Shown here in pieces: positions 1-11,811 of a stretch of DNA of 64,000 nt. The notes below the pieces were generated by a model, which saw only the letters and a program-made list of their open reading frames with translations, was not told the DNA's origin and ran no database searches. Numbering within the stretch: position 1 is the stretch's first letter; each line of letters starts with the position of its first letter. The stretch spans positions 2,287,501-2,351,500 of the forward strand of contig NC_070573.1 in assembly GCF_026914185.1 (NCBI RefSeq). The letters run 5' to 3'. The position numbers and the translations under genes are program-made. The stretch is from Puccinia triticina (Eukaryota > Basidiomycota > Pucciniomycetes > Pucciniales > Pucciniaceae).

Positions 1-795
1 CTGTACCACCTATGGTTTTGGTTTGCAGCTCTTCAAGAGCTGGAAATGTTAGAAGCACATGGCTCCATTCCTCCAACCCAGAGTCCATGATGTCCCCTTT
101 GCAAAGTGGGCATGTATGTTCATGGAGCTGGTGTGGGAGTTTCTGCGCATTTAGCGCTGTTATCCGTTGTTGTAGGGTTGGCAACCCATTCATTTGCAGC
201 AGCCATAGATATATCACCCCTTGTGTGATCTCCGGTATAATAAGGGAGGTATGAACAAAGTCTGAGGAACATCCCAGCTCATAGTGGTTATATCGCCAGA
301 CAGATTTACATCTCTTTGATTTTCTTCTAATTTCCTTTTCTAGAAGGATGGTGTGGAAAGAGTTAGTTTGTTTAAGTTGTTCCCATTGTTTGGGGGTTAC
401 TCTTTCATTGGTCCCCAGGGGTGAGGGGTATTTTGGATGTAGTGAGTTACGCAGCTTGTGAGCATTGGTTATCCAATTGAGGAATTGGGCCTGTGTGTTG
501 GAGGAAGGGGACTCCAGTTCCACCTCTTGGTTTTCTGATTTTTTTATCCCTGTTAGGGTGTTGCTTGTCCATGACCCTCCTTTACCCCCTTTGTGAAGAT
601 TTATGACAAGGTCTTTCAGGATGTTCCCTAAGTGTGGAATTTTGTTCCAGATACGGATTTGCTGAAGTGTGCAATGTATTGATATTGGGGTGATACCCAT
701 TTCAAGACTTATAAGCAGGGTACTTAGTGATTTACTATTTTTGGACAGTCCAAAGCTTATTTTTCCGGCTCTGTCTAAGACAGATTATATTGTCC
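1..795 (-). pseudogene. LINE ORF2 C-terminal region, open at window edge
   Basis: Reading leftward on the minus strand, one frame stays open from about 795 to base 1 (about 265 codons), so the protein continues outside the window. It follows the RT domain of the same LINE. Near 90-115 there is a C-P-L-C motif followed by a His, resembling the C-terminal CCHC-type zinc finger common in LINE ORF2 proteins. The third and fourth ligands are only partly convincing (S-H-V-L-L). Between about 795 and 853 the frame is broken by stops, just after a G-T-Y-G-A-E motif that is typical of the region after RT in LINEs. It is a remnant and not a separate gene. Confidence 0.7.
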
Positions 796-853
796 TGGTT
801 CTCTTTTGGCACATCCCTATCTATTCTGCTCCATAGGTCCCAGTGGCCATTAT

Positions 854-1277
854 CAACAATGGGAAGTTACGTTATCCAGTTTGCCTAGATGTCATTCAGT
901 TATCAGGTCCTATGTGGTGTAAAATCCAACATAAATTGAATCTGTGGGTGTCAAGAGAAAGGTATAATGTTGTTTAACAACATGAACCCCAATTTATTCC
1001 AAGGAAATCCTCTTTTCGATGTTAAAATAATGCTTTTGTGACCAAACATCAGTTATCTGGTCTAAGTTACCCAGATAACTGATTTTTGGTCACAAAAGTG
1101 ATATTTCAAAATCAAAAATAGGAGTATATCCAAAAAAAAGTGGGACCATACTGTTAATCAACGTTCAGCCTTTCTTTTGACACCCACAGATTCAATTTAT
1201 GTTGGATTTCACACCCCAGAGGACTGGATAACTAAATTAAACCTAGGCAAACTGGATAACGTAACTTCCCATTGTTG
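854..1277. mobile_element. hAT-like MITE 1 (fold-back)
   Basis: This is a 424-bp insertion flanked by ccattat (847-853 and 1278-1284); with the base before, gccattat matches as 8 bp if the final G is counted in the duplication. The ends are imperfect inverted repeats of about 100 bp starting CAACAATGGGAAGTTACG. The centre is also self-complementary (cttttgtgacc against ggtcacaaaag), so the whole element can fold back. No coding capacity is seen. Removing it joins the host LINE RT codons in frame (A-T-G-T-Y-G-A-E). The hAT assignment rests on the CAAC ends and a 7-8 bp TSD and is tentative. Confidence 0.8.
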
Positions 1278-1284
1278 CCATTAT

Positions 1285-2599
1285 GTATGTTTGAATGGTT
1301 CTAGCCTTACATAGAATGTGAAGGTTCTTATCATATAAAAATGGGATGGATAGGTATAGGGCTTTTTCAGCTTTGCTAGCTAGTGTTTTAGCGTGAGCCA
1401 CCTCAATGGGATAGGGCTCATTGACATCAAGTGTGTTGGGGCTCATACACCCAAGATATTTGTATGTAGGTACTGTGCATATGGTTCCTTCCTTCAAGGG
1501 GTAAGGGGTGGTGGTTGTAGGTTTCAGGATATCCCACTTATATTCCACCACTCCACATTTATCATGGCCAAGTGCAAAGTGCCATTTGGCACAGTAGCTT
1601 TCAAGATTCTTACAGATCTGAGTAATCTCCTGGGAGTTATCTGCAAAGATGAGAGTGTCATCTGCAAAAAGGAGACCTTTTTCTGGTTACCTTAGCCCTG
1701 GGACTGTTATTCCCTTGGTAACCTCCTTCAGGATGTTGTTAACAAAGATGATGAAGAGGAGCGGCAAGAGCAGGCAACCCTGCTGTGTCCCAATTTGTCT
1801 GGTGAAGGGATCAGAGAGTTCGTCACCCAGCCTACATTGAATGGCAGAGTTATCATGCCCTTTCTTGATAATGGCTACAAGATCAGGGTGTATACCAATA
1901 TTGAGAAGTTTAGCCCAGAGTCTCTTGTGAGGTACTTGGTCAAATGCTTTTTTAAAGTCAATGTGAAGAACGTAGGTGTTTATTTTGGCGTTACGGTGCC
2001 TTCTTATGATCTCGTTAAGGCTGATCACATGCGCCATTGCTTCTTGCCCATTCCAGAAGCCTGCCTGTGCATTGGTGAAGAAACCTTGCCTTTCCAGTTT
2101 GTCTGAAATGTCCCTGGCAATAATGGTGAGTAGTAGTTTGCCCTTGGTGCCTGATAGGGTAATACCTTTAGTGTTATTTAGATAGCGTGGATCCTGTCCT
2201 GGCTTAGGTGGAGTAATGAGGATTTCCTCGTTCCACATGGCTGGTTGTGTTTTTAGTTTGATGCATTCACGCATAATGTTCAGCAGGTGAACAAGGGGGG
2301 GTGTTATTAGGGTGGAGGGTAAGAACCATCTGTCTAATGCAGTTGCAGAGTAGTCCAAGGGTTTGGGATATTTTTTATCCCCAAACTGGTTAGTTGGGCA
2401 ATTTTCCCATTCCTTGGTAATTTGAAGCTGGCATTCAATCTCAAGGAATTTTTTAGATGCACCGCTAAGACACCACTTTTTCCTGGGGCTGCATTTCTCT
2501 TAATTTGGCGTATGGCCATGATGAATGCATCTGTGTCCAGTTCTGACTCCAAATCCTGGGTTGTTGAGGTTTCAGAGATGCTATCGGAGTTATTTATAG
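1285..2599 (-). pseudogene. LINE reverse transcriptase domain
   Basis: The fragment shows RT block order: A-P-G-K-S-G (about 2500), K-A-F-D-Q-V-P-H (motif A, about 1945), Q-G-C-L-L-L-P-L-L-F (motif B, about 1790), and F-A-D-D (1657-1668, motif C), which would be the catalytic aspartates. A TAA at 1687-1689 lies just before F-A-D-D, and the frame shifts near 2345. The downstream part continues to T-Y-I-M-A-T at the MITE 1 boundary. Upstream it joins the linker beyond MITE 2 in frame. The active-site residues are still present, but the ORF cannot make a full enzyme. Confidence 0.85.
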
Positions 2600-3080
2600 C
2601 AACAGTGGGTCAGCTACACTAACATAGCTGTTAGCATAGCGTAGCGCCACGCAAATGCGCTATTTGTTAGCGTAGCCTTAGCGCAATTGCGCGCATCTGC
2701 GCTAACGCTACGCGCAAAGGATGCAAAGCTATTTTAGCTTTTAGCGTAGTGTTAGCGCAGATGCGCGCAATTGCGCTAACGCTAAGCACGCAAGGCGCAA
2801 AAGAGCGCGCGCTATGCTGCGCTAGAGCGTTTTTTGCGGCAAAAAAGTGCCTTTTTTCCGCTAAAAGCGCCTTAGCGCAACGTAGTGTAGCGTAGCGGCT
2901 GTAGCGCAGCGCTAACGTTAAACAAAAATTGGTATATATGCTGTTAGCGCTGCTGAAAATTAGCAAAGCGTAGCAGCGCTAACAGCACGCTAACGCTTTT
3001 CAAAAAAGGTTGGCACTTTTTGCCGCTACGCTAAACTTTAGGGCTAAAATAGTGAAGTTTTGCGTAGCGGCCCACTGTTG
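2600..3080. mobile_element. hAT-like MITE 2, GCTA-rich
   Basis: This is a 481-bp insertion with tttatag on both sides (2593-2599, 3081-3087) and ends CAACAGTGGG...CCCACTGTTG. The inside is made almost entirely of degenerate gctaacgctacgc-like words on both strands, so it is internally self-complementary. Excising it with one TSD restores the LINE frame (Q-P-I-N-N-S-D-S-I). Short ORFs inside it are by-products of the repeat composition and not genes. It belongs to the same family as the element at 40837-41167. Confidence 0.85.
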
Positions 3081-3087
3081 TTTATAG

Positions 3088-4751
3088 GCTGGTTGCCTGT
3101 TTGACTTATGTGGAGTTTTTCAAATTTAGTAGTGCTAGCTTTGACGTGGCCCCATCTGGCAGGACCCCTAGAGATCTTAGAGCGATCTGCTGCCAGTTTC
3201 TCAGAGTAGGAGGCTCTAGCTTGTAAGATAATTCCTGGATCAGTCATCAACTGTTCCTCATCATTAAAGCAGGGGGCATTGTCCTGCTTTGTGATGGATT
3301 TCCCTTGGGCTTGTTGTAGGAGCTTATGGAAATCTGCTCCTTCATTAGCCATAAGTAGCATATTAGTCTCTCAACTTTTAACCTGCTTGATATGCTGTGC
3401 ATATTTTTTAATTGCTTGTTTAGCCTCCGTTGAGCGGGTGATGAGAATAGCTTGCAACTGTTGAACCTTCTTGCGGTTATTTGCCTTTTGTGCTTGTTGA
3501 AGGGCTTTTCTGGTCCTTCTAGACCATATTATTTTAGCTTTAGTTAAGTTCAACTGTCTTTGTTCTTTGGATATTTGTAGTAACCCCAGCTCCTGTCCTG
3601 CTGTGTTTAAGGTTTCTACCCATTCTGAAGCTACCTCATTAAGGTCTTCCTCAGTGTCAATATGCTCTGTTGTGAGACATTCCCATTGTTTAGATAGGGC
3701 AAGTTCAATACCATGTCGTTTGATGAACTTTCTGTTCCACACCTCTTTAAAACTGGTGTGATTGTTGACTGACTGGTGACAGGTTTGTGTTTGAGAAAGA
3801 CTGGCCAGTCTGGCCAGTGGTCACTGACATCAGTGGTCAGTTTGTTCACTTTTGCATGGTTGGCAAAAAGACATACTTCTGGGGAATTAATATAGTGGTC
3901 TAGGTATCTACCCTCCTTGTTCTTAACCTCTCTTGTGCTTGATGAGTTGGGATCATTGCAGAGTTGAAGGTTTAGGTATTTAAGGGAGCCACGATTGATG
4001 ATTTTTCAAACAGTGTCCTCATCTTGGTTGAAGTCCCCCATAATGGTTATGAGGGGCTTACCAGTTTCCCTTGTAAGTGGTAACAAGAGGGAAGAGAGCT
4101 TTTTCCATTGTAGTGCTCTTTTATTCCTCTTTAAGCTACCTGACAGGAGGTAGACTGAGAGGATATGCCAGGGTTTTGCCTTAGACAGTCCAAACACTTT
4201 GACATAGATAATATGTGGATCATCTGTTTGGATTTCATGTGCAGTTAGTGAGGTGTGAACATATAGGCAGTGACCTCTGAACCCTTCCTCTTTTGGTTGG
4301 TCAAAGAGATTATATTCTTTGACTGCTGGAGTATATTGATATATGGTGCGCAGATGTTCCTGCACTCCAGCTATAGAGACATTTTTTTGTGTAGTATCTC
4401 TTTTAAGACAGGAAACTTGGAGCTGATTCCATTAATGTTCCATGTCATAAAGTGCCCTAACTGGAGGGGAGTTCCAGTTGGGGCGTTCTTAGTCTGCTGT
4501 ATAACTCTATCTCTGTAGGCTTTCCACAGGGAGAGCCAATATCTTGGTAGCATACTGGAAGTTATGGTTTTAATCCAAGTATTTTTACTGTTTGAGAGAG
4601 TTTCTGTTAGACGTAGTCTACGGTGATAGTCTAACTGCAGGGATTTCTGTAGCCCTGCTGCCACTTCATTTTTTACCCATATGTCAAAGCGTTGTCTCCG
4701 GTTTGGTTGGTGGATTTGCTTGACTTTAACCAGTCCCTTTAGTGTAGGTGG
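3088..4751 (-). pseudogene. LINE ORF2 endonuclease and linker
   Basis: The endonuclease/exonuclease/phosphatase domain starts at T-W-N-I-N-G-I-S-S-K (about 4445) and contains G-D-F-N-Q-D (about 4030) and the catalytic S-D-H-W (about 3825). LINE endonucleases nick the target DNA to prime reverse transcription. There is a frameshift near 4370, a stop at 4006, and a further frame change near 3740. The linker to RT (3088-3742) is Lys/Gln-rich and probably helical. Upstream of the EN (4452-4751) is a basic region that joins the 5250-5663 segment once the solo LTR is removed. Confidence 0.8.
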
Positions 4752-5244
4752 TAAAAGAATTTGAATGAATGATTTATTGCCTATAATAAAAGCCGACACA
4801 CTTAAGGAGAAAATGTCAGGAAGACATGAAGTGATCAAGATAAAGAGAAAAGAACCAACATTTGAGAGAGCAGGGATTTGTGAGTAAGAAGGCAAGGAAA
4901 TGAGAACTAAGAATAGATGGGTGGTGTGGACAAACTGAAGAAGACAGGTTAGTTGAGAATAAGAGCAAGGATGAAAAGATTCAGCACGATCTTGTCAGAC
5001 AAAGGAGGACAGGGCATGAGTGAGGATTTGAGAATAAATAGATAAGAAGAAGAGAAAGAAGTAAGATATGAGAGTGAGTTTCAAGGTGAAGGGAAGTTGT
5101 TCTTGAATGTTGAGGAGTTGTTGATGAGTAGTTGGAGAGTTGAGTGATTTGAGGAGTGAGTGTTGATCAGAAGGATTGAGCAAAGGATTGGAGTGAGAAT
5201 GAAATGAGAGATGTCACGGGTGTGACAGGTGAGTGATTTTTACA
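4752..5244 (-). mobile_element. Solo LTR related to E2
   Basis: This is a 493-bp segment flanked by ggtgg (4747-4751, 5245-5249). On the minus strand it starts TGTAAAAATCA and ends CTTTTA, as do the 519-bp LTRs of copia element E2, and it shares blocks such as ccgacacactt and gtgtgacaggtga with them. Removing it with one TSD joins the LINE codons in frame (H-H-P-P-T-L-K-G). It is probably the relic of LTR-LTR recombination of an E2-family element. Confidence 0.85.
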
Positions 5245-5249
5245 GGTGG

Positions 5250-5663
5250 GTGGTGTCTAAGCGCACTGGTAAGTGCACTGTATAGCTGAGGGGTAGTCAG
5301 TGAGCCAGTATTCATTAGAATGTATCTGGTAAGACCTGAGTCATCAAGGAGACTAGGTGGTGGTGCCCACTTTTTCTCAGACTTAGATGGTCCAAAGAGG
5401 TGTTTGATAACAGAGGCTGGCCTGCTTGGTCCAAACACAGGGGCGTGTTCGCTAGGGGAGCAAGGGAGCACACTGGTAACTTGTCTTGTCACCGACAAAG
5501 CCCGGGCTGCTACCTTGGTCAGATTCTGTCTAATCACATTTTGCAGGAGCCCCCAGGATAGGCTAGAGCCCTCCCCCCGGGGAGAAAAGCCCACCCCACT
5601 GCTCTCAGATGGGCTGGCAGAGTGGGCCACAGGGCCCTTCAAAATATTTGGTTGTACTGTCAT
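5250..5663 (-). pseudogene. N-terminal part of LINE ORF2 (unknown domain)
   Basis: This minus-strand reading frame is Ser/Pro/Gly-rich at its start and continues in frame across the excised solo LTR into the basic region before the endonuclease. No known domain is recognised. A possible start codon lies at about 5661-5663. Its position directly upstream of EN makes it either the N-terminus of ORF2 or the end of ORF1. The link to the LINE is strong because of the in-frame junction; the function is unknown. Confidence 0.55.
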
Positions 5664-8600
5664 GGGGAGGAGGTTTTAGATCATTTAAGCCAGAGATCCT
5701 TAACTGGGAGCCTTTACCCCGGCTCAGGGGACTGCTGATGTGGCTTATATGAGGGTGAAGTGTCCAGTGTCCACCTAGTTATGTGCAACAGAGGGGAGGG
5801 ATTGGCACTTTTTGTAGAACTATGTTCCTTTTGGAGATGTTTCTGGGTGACACCAGGAATCTCTTTTATTCAAGTTTTAGTGAATGTTTGTTTTTAAGGT
5901 GTATCACGACTTGGTGAGTGCTCAAGTAGTGGTGAGGATGAACTTCATGGTATTGCAGGATTAGGACTGTTTTTAGACAAATCCTCCTCTTCTAGGAGGC
6001 CCTTCCTGATGAGGCGTAAGAAGGCCCCTTCTTCTGGTACAGAGGCTGGGAAGAGAGGAACCTCCGGGTTCAACGTGTACTGTTGGTTTTGTCCCTGGAG
6101 TGTGTCTAGATACAAGAGATGCAAGTCACGCAGGATTCGAGTAGTAAAGACAATGGTTGGAAATTTTTCCCTAATGTACACAAGATATGGTAAATGTTGT
6201 ACGGGCCTATACGTCTGGCCATCTGTTTGTAAAAAATGGCCATCAGGTTGTGATTGTATGGCCCTGCCAGAGCTAGGGCTTGACGTAGGCAACGTTTGTG
6301 GTATGTGATCTCCAGTATGGAGTCGGCACCCGAGACGGGGGGATTGTCTTCCGTGTGGCATCATGCCGGTGTGCACCGGTTAAGTGTGTGTTCAATTTGG
6401 TGGGGGAAGGAGGAATGTAATTAGCCCTTGGATGGGTGTGTGGGGGAGAGGACAATTTGGTAAGGGATACCAACCTGGTTACAGAGGAGTCTTTGTAGCG
6501 CTAGGCTTTGGAGCTGGTGAAGAGGTGGCCGTGCTGGCTAGTCTTTGGTGGTCAGAGATCAGTTACAGTCAGTGCTTGAGGATCTCCTCGGACTCGCTAT
6601 GTTTTATGCTTACATTTACAGCGGATGAGCCGTTTGTCTCTTGGAGATTGTATGCAGCTGTGAGTTTTGACGGATGTTTGTATGTCCTTGTGCTTTATCA
6701 TTCTGGTTGGGGCCATCAATTAGAGTGTTGTTGTAACTGAACGATAGGTGTTTTGTTGGTTAGAGAGCAGATACAGTCAATAGATTGGGGGCTTTGTTCT
6801 TGGATTTGTTATGGTGATAAGTTCAAATGTTATGGGCTCACAAAATCAATGTATTTGCGTGTTGCCTGTCCTTGTGGACCGTTTGCAGAGGCGAGTTTTG
6901 ACAGGTGTTTACACAGTCGTGAGCTTGTTGTTTGGTTGGATTTAGTTGTCGGAGTAACAACGCAAACAATCGGCTAGAGAGTCTATGTGGGGCTCATTAG
7001 TGACAGTAATTGCACTAGTCTAACAGGACAGTAATTTCATGTTATCAGAAATGACTCACAGTCTTTGTAGGTAATACCCGGGCAGTCGTCTGACGTAGAG
7101 GGTAACTGCTTGAATGCTTCTGGTAGAGGAGCGGTTATTATTGGTTTGTATCAAGACTGGTTGTCAGTGTATGTCTCTTAAGTGACAGTACGCTGAATGC
7201 TATGGATACTTGGTATCCTTAAGGACTACGCTGGCGAGGCAAAATATAACTAAACTTAGACCGGAGTCTGTCTCAATTCTACTGTTGAGGCGGGAAGAGG
7301 AGCCACGCCTCAATAAGAGGGGCCTAGTAGAGCGGACTCTTACTGGAATCTGGAGGATTCAGACGCTGTGGATGATAGAGAAAGACCAAAGAGAAGTCCT
7401 TTCTGGCTTACCTGGTTGGTGACTTACACAGACCCGGTTAGTATGGCAGAAAGGAGAAGATACAAGGTGGTTGAGATAAGTGGGATGGTAATCAAGGGAT
7501 GGAGAAGGGTGGTTGGTTGAGTTGCAGGAAAGCAATAAAAAAGGAAGTGTAGTTGGAGTCAAGTTGGAAAGGAAAAGCCCCAATCGTTGTTGAACAACAA
7601 TAAAGACGGGCTTGGTACCAATTAACTTTGGGGGAAGATCTCTCCACGGGAATCCCCCTACTACATATGAGGAGAATGTGGACTCGAGATCAAGCCTCTT
7701 CTTCTCTTAGCTTCCGGCCCGCTGTTAAGCGGGCATAGTACTCAACACCGCACGTTGTGCTACTTGGCACCCGCAACTCAGCTTCACGACTTGCTGGGTG
7801 CGTTGCCGAAGTATCTAGGGCCGCCCTCATTCCGGAGGCAGAAAAGGCGGTCCCTGGCAAACCTCTGTGCCGTTGGAGCTAACAGAGGGTTGACACTGGT
7901 GAAGAATCAGGGGTGTGAGTTCACTGCAAGGTAGGGATTGCAATTGGCTTACCAGGCTCATACCAGGGCCTCTTCTATCCTCTGGGGGATCCTTGGTGCT
8001 GGTGAGGCGTTTTCAAGAGGTGAGGTGGTGGTTATTCGGAGTGTGCTTGGGTGTGTGAGATACTCCAGTTGGGTACGGTACGTATGTGGGGTTAGGACAA
8101 GGTAGCCCTAACCTCAGTCGTTTTTTGGTTGCTTTGGTTGTACCGGCGTGGCTGCGGTGGAAGGCAATGAAACCTTTCTTCTACTGTGTATCAGTCTTAG
8201 CCCTAGTCTCAATTTGTGTATATCGGAAGGCTGCAGCTGCGAGTGAAGCAAGTAGAATATTCTCTTTGAGTCTGATGGACTGCGGCACCTCGGTTTGTTA
8301 CAGGTAGCATGTTCTGTGTGGGTTTACTCTTGGTTCTGTATTGTTTTTGTGCGCAGTCTGCGCAGGGAGCCGCGGAGGATGGTCAGTGATTGTCCGTGGA
8401 TCGGGAGTATGGGATATGGATTACGCATATCACCCCTGTTCCCACCCGATTCCGTTCTCCCATCTTATTGCAAGCCATAGATGCACATTGATAGATGTGC
8501 GACTTTGGTTATCACTATGATAATGTTGACTTTGGTGAGTATTTGTTATTGGCTTTTTGTAGGTTATAATATGGTCTTAAGAGCTAACGGTTTGTTAGTT

Positions 8601-9256
8601 GTTTACTTTTTTGTCCGTTTTGACTGTTTTTAGGTTTTGTCATGTTGGGCAATAACGTCGCTTGACGGTACCTTTGATTGTTAAGATTAAGTAGCCCGTA
8701 TGTACTCCTTGTATGCTTATAGTTAGTTATGCTTCTACTAAGTAGCCCAGATGTACTCCTTTACCGGCCTCTCACTCTCTAGCTTTTCCCAACTGAAATC
8801 TATCCTTATACTTCACGGTCAAGCCCCTCGTGATCCCGGTAGCCCTCTGAGTTTCAGTCCACCTGGTCCCCCTCAACATTGATCAAGGCCAAAAGAAAGG
8901 TATAGTTCAGGGGTCATAGTGTGCTCTAAATCAGTTAGAGGCAGTGCAAGGTCTCAGGTGTGTCCTGTATGATGCTTGTGTGGAGTTATAAGGTATGATT
9001 CTCAATTGCTTTCATGCGCATTTGTATTTGAAACAATAACTATGTACAATTCACAGACAAGGCACAAGGGTGAAACATAGAGCAGTTAGATTTGACGGAA
9101 ATGGGTCAAGTACTAGGAGGGAAAGAACCAATTGGGGACAAGTTGCCATCAATCAATTTTGGAGGCGGTACATATATGGCCTAGAAGTGAGTGGCTATAT
9201 CAAAGTTACGTCTTAGGCTGTCCTCTCGTCTCTATGTGATTGACAGTGAGGATAAG
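5664..9256. other. Unresolved stretch between LINE ORF1 and ORF2
   Basis: I recognise no complete gene here. A minus-strand frame at 5945-6376 is open for 143 codons but shows no motif, and a second minus frame overlaps it, so its coding status is doubtful. Around 7162, TGTCAGTG followed by GTCTCTTAAGTGAC resembles the start of the LTR at 53573, and 7575-7600 has an aaaagccccaat...gcttggt motif shared with that LTR, so part of 7160-7700 may be a degraded LTR. The matching right end and TSD were not found. The rest (7700-9256) shows no clear feature. Confidence 0.4.
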
Positions 9257-10039
9257 TTAGCTGACCATTAGCAAAAACAAGCAAATTAGATCAGTGGAGG
9301 GTACCTTATTTGCAAAGCAAACTTTTGGTTGCCCTCTTCCTTGACCGCTATGGCCTCCACAGATTGGACCGTGGCCTCTTACGCCCCCACCTCGGCGGAA
9401 AGGTTGGTTTGTTGATCTGATATGGTCTTTTGGACGGGGGAGAGGGGCGCTAACCTCCATGATGTTGTTGTTGGGGATATCCGACTGGAGGGGGCCGCCG
9501 GTAAGCAGAGGCTGATAGATGCATTGTTTGTTGTTATGATCTTCATCTCCACAGACCGGGCAGGCCGGTGGGACCTTGACGACAATCGGTTTTCCGCAAA
9601 CTGCACCACGAAGGGTTTTGGATTTGCCAATCCAGAAAGCATCAGCAGACTCCCCTCGGGGGAGTTCGGTCATGCAATAGTAGAGTTTGCCGTTGAAGGT
9701 AAGCGTACCATTGATGGGCTCTTTGTTGTGTTTGACGGCAGGGATCCATCGGTGTTTGAAATGAGATCCTGGGTCAAAAGACAGTGGATAATTTTTGGTG
9801 GTCGCTTCCGGCGTATCATCAGTTTTGATTGGGCTGCATGCCGGTAGGTGGAATCAAAGATTTAGGTGCCAGCCGCGGTACATTTGGCGCTCTTCATAGT
9901 TGGTTGGCATGAGGTTCCAGAGTTAGGCGCACTTGGACCCTTTGGTGCCATAGAAGAGCCCTCAAGACTGACTATTCCTACCGGGCAGTTTGCGCCCATC
10001 TTCAGGAGTGAGGTGAATGAGGTATTTGTTTGCACAGTC
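9257..10039 (-). pseudogene. LINE ORF1-like zinc-knuckle protein fragment
   Basis: One minus-strand frame runs from the CACTA junction to 9257, with three stops between about 9850 and 9970. Near 9560 it contains C-P-V-C-G-D-E-D-H-N-N-K-Q-C, a C-x2-C-x4-H-x4-C zinc knuckle of the kind that binds nucleic acid in Gag and LINE ORF1 proteins, followed by a Gly/Arg-rich tail (G-G-V-R-G-H-G). The frame joins in register with 62590-62817 across the CACTA element (N-Y-Q then D-C-A-N-K). I infer ORF1 of the LINE; a captured Gag-like protein is the alternative. Confidence 0.65.
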
Positions 10040-10042
10040 CTG

Positions 10043-10545
10043 CACTACCAACATGGATGAATTTGTGGTGTTGTATATTGATCAGTATAGCGTATATTGA
10101 TCAAATTATATTGATCAATTTTTTTTATTCCTTGTAATACCTTTGTCTGTGTTCCATGTTGCCTTAACACTCTTCTATAATCTCTTAACTTCCCCCTGTG
10201 TTAGCTTCAAGCCACAGGAATCTTTTCTTTTTTTTTCCTGATAAAATTCATGAATTTCTACATACACCATTCTGTTCTTCCGGAAAAAAAGACATTGCAA
10301 GTTTTAGGAGTAATCCAGGGTGGCTGAGGGGCCTCAGAAATTTTGTATTGTTTCTTTTTTACTTCAACCATTGATGTTATCAGAAGTCTCCAAATCTACT
10401 TTTTGTCAAAAAGGGAAAACATTGACCCCTCACCTCTCTCACAATACCATCCTTCCAGGGTTGTTAATTTGGTGTGACCTTAAATTTCCTGAAGTATCAT
10501 CCTTGGTATGCTACATGCATATAAGGCCTTTTGAAATTAGTTGAA
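10043..10545 (+). repeat. CACTA left terminal inverted repeat
   Basis: The segment matches the reverse complement of 62091-62586 over about 500 bp with scattered differences. Shared landmarks are the tip CACTACCAACATGG, a run of TATTGATCA words, cctgataaaattcatgaatttc, aaaaagacattgca, cccctcacctctctcac, and atgcatataaggcctttt. No gene lies here. Confidence 0.85.
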
Positions 10546-11811
10546 CATGGTTGAGAATATTCTTGTCAGGGTCTTAACACCAAGAAACTACCAAATTGGT
10601 GATATCTGGCAACCAAACACATTGTAGCTGCTACATTTGGGGGTTTTGCAGTAATTCAATGTACAAAATGAATCTTTGAGGGCATTCTATTATTTTGGTA
10701 CCAACATCATGGAAGAACTACACCGCTGCGCTGAGATATAGTGGCAGAAAGACCAAGAAACTACCAAATGAGTGGTATTTGGCAACTGATCACATTGTGG
10801 CTGCTACATTTGGAGGTTTTGTGGTCATTCAAGGGACACAATGTATCTTTGAGGGCATGTGATTATTTTGCTACCAATGTCATGGAAGAACTCCCACGCT
10901 GCGCTGAGATATAGTGGCAGAAACACCAAGAAACTACCAAATTGGAGATATTTGGCAACTGATCACATTGTAGCTGCTACATGTGGGGGTTTTGTGGTCA
11001 TTCAAGATAAAAACTGAATCTTTGAGGGCATTTGGTCACTTTTGTACCAATATCATGGAACTACTAAGCTGGGCTAAGATATAGTGGCAGAAACACCAAG
11101 AAACTACCAAATTAGTGATATGTGGCAACTAATCACATTGTGGCTACTACATTTGGGTGTTTTGTGGTCATTCAAGGTACACAATGATTCTTTGAGGGCA
11201 TTTGATCATTTTGGTATCAATTTCATGGAAGAACTCCCACGCTGCGCTGAGATATAGTGGCAGAAACACCAAGAAACTACCAAATTACTGTTATTTGGCA
11301 ACTGATCACATTTTGGCTGCTATGTTTGGTGGTTTTGTGGTCATGCAAGGTACACACAAAATGTTTGGAGGCATTTGATCATTTTGGTACCAATATCATG
11401 GAAGAAATCCCATGCTGCGCTGAGATGTAGTTGCAGAGCACCAAGAAACTACCAATTTGGTGATATTTGGCAACTGATTACATTGTGGCTGCTACATTTG
11501 GGGGTTTTGTGGTCATTCCAGGTACAGAATAAATCTTTGAGGGTATATGATCAGTTTGGTACAAATATCATGGAAGAACTCTCACACTGCGCTGAGATAT
11601 AGTGGCAGAAACACCAGGAAACTACCAAATTAGTGATATTTGGCAACTGATCACATTGTGGGTGCTTCCTTTGGGGGTTTTGTGGTAATTCAAGGTACAC
11701 AATATATCTTTGAGGGCATGTGATCATTTTGGTACCAATATCATGGAATAAATCCCACGCTGCACTGAGACACAGTGGCAGAAACACCAAGAAACTACCA
11801 AATTAGTGGTA
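10546..11811 (+). repeat. 175-bp satellite array, left arm of CACTA
   Basis: About seven head-to-tail units of 171-175 bp, each containing caagaaactaccaaattagt, tttggcaactgatcacattg, gggggttttgtggtcattca, and atcatggaagaactcccacg. The array stops mid-unit at 11811, where Helitron-1 begins, and resumes with the next base of the unit at 51972. Units in the right arm (56510-57117) run in the opposite orientation. The short ORFs in it recur with the repeat period and are not genes. Confidence 0.9.

Larger units (their letters stand above)
1..10039 (-). mobile_element. LINE (non-LTR) retrotransposon, left part
   Basis: This is a minus-strand LINE with an ORF1-type zinc-knuckle region (9257-10039), an endonuclease (about 3631-4448), a reverse transcriptase (about 1285-2599) and a C-terminal Cys/His region that runs off the window at base 1. 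Its 5' part continues at 62590-62870, on the far side of a 52.5-kb CACTA insertion. It also hosts two hAT-like MITEs and one solo LTR. At each of these junctions, removing the guest and one TSD copy restores an open frame, so they all interrupt a single element. It carries several frameshifts and stops and is inactive. The gene order and the EN/RT motifs fit Tad/L1-type LINEs; the clade assignment is inferred. Confidence 0.85.

Noticed and set aside
2667..2966. 99-codon Ala/Leu-rich ORF
   Set aside because: It lies wholly inside MITE 2 and results from the gcgcta word composition.
6009..6740. Plus-strand secreted or effector-like genes
   Set aside because: No stable start, no splice signals, no signal peptide, and overlapping frames on both strands.
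9422..9847. Plus-strand 141-codon gene
   Set aside because: The minus strand carries a zinc knuckle and joins in frame across the CACTA element, so this is a shadow.
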